Assembly (NCBI RefSeq): GCF_002898515.1
Contig: NZ_PPFX01000031.1
Location: 1-44,750 of the forward strand
Reading direction: 5' to 3'
DNA length: 44,750 nucleotides
Source of the DNA: Geothermobacter hydrogeniphilus
GTDB taxonomy: Bacteria > Desulfobacterota > Desulfuromonadia > Desulfuromonadales > Geothermobacteraceae
In this document: piece by piece, positions 41,891-44,750 of the stretch
Numbering within the stretch: position 1 is the stretch's first letter
Layout: each line of letters opens with the position of its first letter
Program-made: the position numbers and the translations under genes
Notes under the pieces: generated by a model
Database searches by the model: none
Told to the model about the DNA's origin: nothing
The model's input: only the letters and a program-made list of their open reading frames with translations

Positions 41891-41923
41891 AAAAGCCCGA
41901 AGTTCAGTGAACCTCGGGCTTTG
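41891..41923 (-). terminator. Intrinsic terminator after rpmA
   Basis: AAAGCCCGA and TCGGGCTTT enclose GTTC/GAAC pairing around a short loop, giving a stem of about 13 pairs that ends in a short T/A tract on both sides. It lies 27 bases beyond the rpmA stop and fits a ribosomal-protein operon terminator. Confidence 0.7.
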
Positions 41924-41949
41924 GGCAGTTGTTCTCTCGGTGGCGAAAT

Positions 41950-42204
41950 TCAGTCGGCGTAGACGCTGACCTTTTTGCGGGTCTTGTCGAGCCGCTCGAA
42001 TTTGACCACGCCGTCGATCAGGGCGAACAGGGTGTAGTCCTTGCCGCAACCGACGTTGTTGCCGGGATGGATGGTGGTGCCGCGCTGCCGCACCAGGATC
42101 GATCCCGCACTGACATTCTGGCCGCCGAAGCGTTTCACGCCGAGGCGCTTACCAACGCTATCGCGACCGTTCTTGGAGCTGCCACCAGCTTTTTTGTGTG
42201 CCAT
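41950..42204 (-). CDS. rpmA: 50S ribosomal protein L27
   Basis: An 84-residue L27 starting [20 protein letters not shown], with [20 protein letters not shown] and [16 protein letters not shown], standard throughout. It lies 11 bases after rplU and is followed by a terminator. Confidence 0.99.
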   Translation of the reverse strand: MAHKKAGGSSKNGRDSVGKRLGVKRFGGQNVSAGSILVRQRGTTIHPGNNVGCGKDYTLFALIDGVVKFERLDKTRKKVSVYAD

Positions 42205-42215
42205 GGTTTCCTCCC

Positions 42216-42524
42216 TCAGGCCTCGATACCGGTAATTTTGAGTCGGGTAATGGGTTGACGGTGCCCGTTCTTCTTGCGATAGCCCTTCCGTTTTTTCGAC
42301 TTGAAGACGAGGATTTTCTTATCCTTGCCTTGTTCGACGATCCGGGCAGTGACTTTCGCATTGGGCAATAGAGGTGTTCCGACTTTAACCTCTTCTCCGC
42401 CGACCATGAGGACTTCGTCCAGTTCGATGGAATCTCCCACCGATCCGACGAGCTTTTCGACCTTGAGCAGGTCGCCTTCGGAAACTTTATATTGTTTTCC
42501 TCCGGTCTTGATCACCGCGTACAT
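42216..42524 (-). CDS. rplU: 50S ribosomal protein L21
   Basis: A 102-residue L21 starting [18 protein letters not shown], with [18 protein letters not shown] and [18 protein letters not shown] at the end. The ATG at 42522-42524 gives the family start; a GTG six bases upstream is also in frame. It is the first gene of the operon, behind a good promoter. Confidence 0.98.
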   Translation of the reverse strand: MYAVIKTGGKQYKVSEGDLLKVEKLVGSVGDSIELDEVLMVGGEEVKVGTPLLPNAKVTARIVEQGKDKKILVFKSKKRKGYRKKNGHRQPITRLKITGIEA

Positions 42525-42582
42525 AACCACTTCACCTCACTCTCGCTTTGATTTTTTCCCGGGAATTCACCCGGAACAACGA

Positions 42583-42612
42583 ACTATAGGGCCCCTGTCG
42601 GGGGGCTGTCAA
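42583..42612 (-). promoter_or_regulatory. Sigma-70 promoter of rplU-rpmA
   Basis: On the minus strand TTGACA (42607-42612) and TATAGT (42583-42588) are separated by 18 bases, a near-consensus pair about 60 bases before the L21 ATG. The spacer holds GCCCCCCGACAGGGGCCC, itself nearly self-complementary. The bases between 42613 and 42840 show nothing clear. Confidence 0.75.
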
Positions 42613-42840
42613 GGAAAAATCCGGGGCGGAGGCTGCTCGGTTTTTTTGGGGGATTTAAGCCGTTGGCGCGCAGGACGGTTCTCCTGTAGTGTTTAGTCCG
42701 TCTCTGGTCAGAATCAGCCTGGCTCCTCCATCTCCCCACGGGGGACTGCAAAAACCCTTTTCTGCCGCCGATTACGCCGATGGACGCTGACAGGGGCAAG
42801 GATTGAAACATGTGTCCAGGCTGAAATCACATGTCATTCT

Positions 42841-43003
42841 CCTGAATCCGTGAGCTTGTCACCGGCGAATAGCGCAAGCCATTGACCTGCCTGCGTTTCC
42901 CAAAAATCACCGGCGAACCTATGGGTGCGCCTTAGATTTTTTGAAAATCGCATCCAGGCCAAGCACTTACACTCTTCATCCGGCACAAACCCACGGATTC
43001 AGG
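42841..43003. mobile_element. MITE-like element with CCTGAATCCGTG terminal inverted repeats
   Basis: CCTGAATCCGTG (42841-42852) and CACGGATTCAGG (42992-43003) are perfect 12-base inverted ends; with small differences the similarity extends to about 24 bases (CCGTGAGCTTGT versus CCGTGGGTTTGT). The 163-base unit has no gene. The right end contains the stop codon of the adjacent ATPase gene. A minimal relative lies at 33350-33378. Confidence 0.65.
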
Positions 43004-44252
43004 ATTCTCTGCCGGAACCCCACAAAGCACTGATCGGCACGGCAAGCATCTGCTCTCCGAAGGGAAGGACTCTTTCGCCGTCGTAGAACACAATGCCCGC
43101 CAGCCAGGCCGGGCCCGCTATTGAGCGCAGCTTTTTCAGCCCTTTGAAATCCTTTTCGGTGACGGTGGCTGCAGCCTTGACTTCTATGGCAATCATTCCG
43201 CGTCCATCCAGCTCGATAACGATATCGACCTCGTACTGATCCTTGTCCCGGAAATGAAAAAATTCAAGATTGCTGTCGGCCCAGCTCGCCTGGCGGCGCA
43301 ATTCATTATAGACGAAGCTTTCCAGCAGGTGCCCGAGCATGATGCGGTCGGCTTCCAGTTGAGCGGCATTCATCCCCAGCAGGGCAGCCACCAGGCCGGT
43401 GTCGGTCATATGCACTTTGGGGGTTTTGACCAGGCGCTTTCCCCTGTTGCCGTGCCATGCCGGCAAGGTGTCGATCAGAAAGATATTTTTCAGCAGGGCG
43501 AAATAGGCCGTTATTGTCTGGCGGGTGATCTGAAACGGCGCGGCTATCGTACTCATGTTGAGCAATTGCGCACTTTGCACTGCGACCAGCTGCAGAACTT
43601 TGGGGATCGCATCAAGGTTGCTGATGCGTGCCAGGTCGCGAATATCCCTCTGTACCAGCGTTTCGACATAATTCTGATACCACAGCCGCCTGCGCCGCTC
43701 GCTCCGTCGTTGCAGGGGTTCCGGAAAACCTCCGGCGACAATGTGAGCCGCAAGCTGTTCTCCCAGCTTGCCCGTACAGTGGATATCAAAGCTTCTGTTC
43801 AGCAGCTGCGACAATAATCCGGAGCCGCTCTGTTCAATTTCACAACGGGCCAGGGGGCGCAAAGGCAGGATTTCCAGGCGCCCGGCCAGGGAGTCCGCAA
43901 GCTTGGGAAGCAGCAGTACGTTGGCGGAGCCGGTAAGAAGGAAGCGGCCAGGCTGACGCTGACGGTCCACGCTTTGCTTGATGGAACTGAACAGCTCCGG
44001 GACGTGCTGAATTTCATCGAGAATAACCCGTTGGCCCAGGCGGTCGACAAATCCAACCGGATCAGCCTTGGCGGCCGCAACCAGGTTGACATCGTCAAAA
44101 CTCAGGTAGTGGTAGCCGTACTGCTTGCCGATTTTTTGCGCCAATGTGGTTTTGCCGCACTGGCGTGGGCCGTGGATCAGTACCACGGGAGTGTCACCGA
44201 GGGCTTCTTCCAGTCGGAGCTGCAGTAAGCGTGGATAGTCAGTATTGTCCAT
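42999..44252 (-). CDS. AAA_14/DUF4143 family ATPase
   Basis: A 417-residue protein with an N-terminal P-loop ATPase (Walker A HGPRQCGKTTLAQKI, Walker B QRVILDEIQHVPEL, sensor-like GRFLLTGSANVLLL) and the C-terminal DUF4143 nuclease-fold-like domain (about 200-410) with LESFVYNEL, FFHFRDKDQYEVDIVIEL and MIAIEVKAAATVTEKDF, the D-x(n)-ExK arrangement of PD-(D/E)XK-like folds. Such proteins are common in accessory regions and are poorly characterised. Three 23-base iterons lie 23 bases upstream of the ATG, and the stop lies in a MITE-like end, so it sits inside mobile-element surroundings. Confidence 0.88.
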   Translation of the reverse strand: MDNTDYPRLLQLRLEEALGDTPVVLIHGPRQCGKTTLAQKIGKQYGYHYLSFDDVNLVAAAKADPVGFVDRLGQRVILDEIQHVPELFSSIKQSVDRQRQPGRFLLTGSANVLLLPKLADSLAGRLEILPLRPLARCEIEQSGSGLLSQLLNRSFDIHCTGKLGEQLAAHIVAGGFPEPLQRRSERRRRLWYQNYVETLVQRDIRDLARISNLDAIPKVLQLVAVQSAQLLNMSTIAAPFQITRQTITAYFALLKNIFLIDTLPAWHGNRGKRLVKTPKVHMTDTGLVAALLGMNAAQLEADRIMLGHLLESFVYNELRRQASWADSNLEFFHFRDKDQYEVDIVIELDGRGMIAIEVKAAATVTEKDFKGLKKLRSIAGPAWLAGIVFYDGERVLPFGEQMLAVPISALWGSGRES

Positions 44253-44274
44253 GATGGCTGACAGTAAAAACTAT

Positions 44275-44343
44275 TGTCGTCCATCTGTAAAGCGGAATGT
44301 CGTCCAATCGTAAACAAAGGTGTCGTCTGATCGTAAGTCGAGA
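44275..44343. repeat. Three 23-bp direct repeats upstream of the ATPase gene
   Basis: TGTCGTCCATCTGTAA (44275), TGTCGTCCAATCGTAA (44298) and TGTCGTCTGATCGTAA (44321) recur with an exact 23-base period. They resemble the multiple terminal repeats of IS21-family elements and could mark such an end; they could equally be operator iterons for the adjacent gene. No istA or istB gene is recognised in the window. Confidence 0.65.
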
Positions 44344-44662
44344 AGATCTCTTGGCCGGGCTGTGGGTGCTGGTAGCCGGCGACCTGGGCATAGAACACCT
44401 TCCCGGCGATGTCCCTTTTTCACTTCTGGATTCAGGGTGCTTTCGAAGCCAAGGTCGATCGGCACTGGAAGGCCTGCTCCAGCTGGCGTTTGAAGGCGAG
44501 AAAATTGTGCAGGGTTTTGTGGGAGAGGGCCATTTCAATGGCGCCATTGAGTCTGGCTTTGTCGCGAAATTTGGGGTCGTGAAGGGGTCGTGCTTGACAA
44601 GTTGACAAATCGCAACGGATTTGAGTTGCCACGGAACCAGATGGGACATTCATAAGATTTAT
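44344..44662. other. Probable insertion-sequence debris without a recognisable gene
   Basis: Short open frames occur in all minus-strand frames, the longest without family resemblance that I can name. A segment reading HKTLHNFLAFKRQLEQAFQ hints at a helical protein but is unsupported. Its place between the iterons and the 55-base terminal repeat suggests transposon remains. Confidence 0.35.
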
Positions 44663-44717
44663 GCCTCCTCCGCAGAATCTGTGGGTAGGCGGATGTAAAA
44701 ATTAGAGCATTGCCCTT
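44663..44717. repeat. Right copy of 55-bp inverted repeat bounding the window
   Basis: Exact reverse complement of positions 1-55. It is followed by 33 bases (to 44750) with no partner at the left edge. Together the copies indicate inverted elements at both ends of the segment. Confidence 0.85.
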
Positions 44718-44750
44718 TCCGGGCGGGTAGGATGGTTTTTGCCGAAACTA

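Overview
The window is a high-GC Gram-negative chromosome segment that looks like a member of the Desulfuromonadales (Geobacter/Desulfuromonas/Pelobacter relatives). The assignment is inferred from gene content: many PAS kinases and sigma-54 activators, a c3-like triheme cytochrome, a soluble NAD(P)-type [NiFe]-hydrogenase, an ANTAR response regulator, and the conserved order rplU-rpmA-obgE-proB-proA-nadD-rsfS-rlmH-dksA-like-lapB-gpmI-comF. Both ends are repeat-bounded: positions 1-55 recur inverted and perfect at 44663-44717.

Layout. (1) 1-870: mobile-element debris, with an IS3-type OrfA, a decapitated EAL domain and a truncated GAF gene. (2) 868-6433, minus strand: an ANTAR response regulator and an operon of threonine aldolase, a flavin/2Fe-2S reductase, a Cys-type molybdopterin formate dehydrogenase and a HydB-like Fe-S subunit. 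(3) 6588-14202: rRNA methyltransferase, MshEN/GAF-like protein, degenerate GGDEF regulator, small membrane protein, and a two-component pair whose kinase has an amino-acid-binding-type sensor. (4) 14349-18323, minus: hypABCDE for [NiFe] centre assembly (no hypF here), its gaps invaded by palindromic repeats. (5) 18633-23947, plus: a PAS sigma-54 activator, palindromic upstream sites, a good -24/-12 promoter, and an operon encoding two NifX-like proteins, an NrfD membrane subunit, a Tat-exported ferredoxin, a triheme cytochrome c and a one-helix protein. (6) 24867-30993, plus: an NtrC-type regulator, then a hydrogenase operon whose diaphorase and Fe-S subunits are fused, followed by small subunit, large subunit and maturation protease. 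(7) 31007-42524, minus: PAS kinase and the housekeeping block. (8) 42841-44750: a MITE-like repeat, an AAA/DUF4143 ATPase, 23-bp iterons and insertion-sequence debris.

How it works together (inference). Formate dehydrogenase and hydrogenase carry related HydB/HydG-type modules, split in one and fused in the other, so both probably exchange electrons with an NAD(P)H or ferredoxin pool in the cytoplasm, and hypABCDE matures the hydrogenase. The sigma-54-controlled NrfD/ferredoxin/cytochrome operon looks like a separate quinone-to-periplasm electron conduit with attached NifX-like proteins; it is the least familiar system in the window. Several unrelated palindromic repeat families sit at gene 3' ends and in places supply the stop codon.
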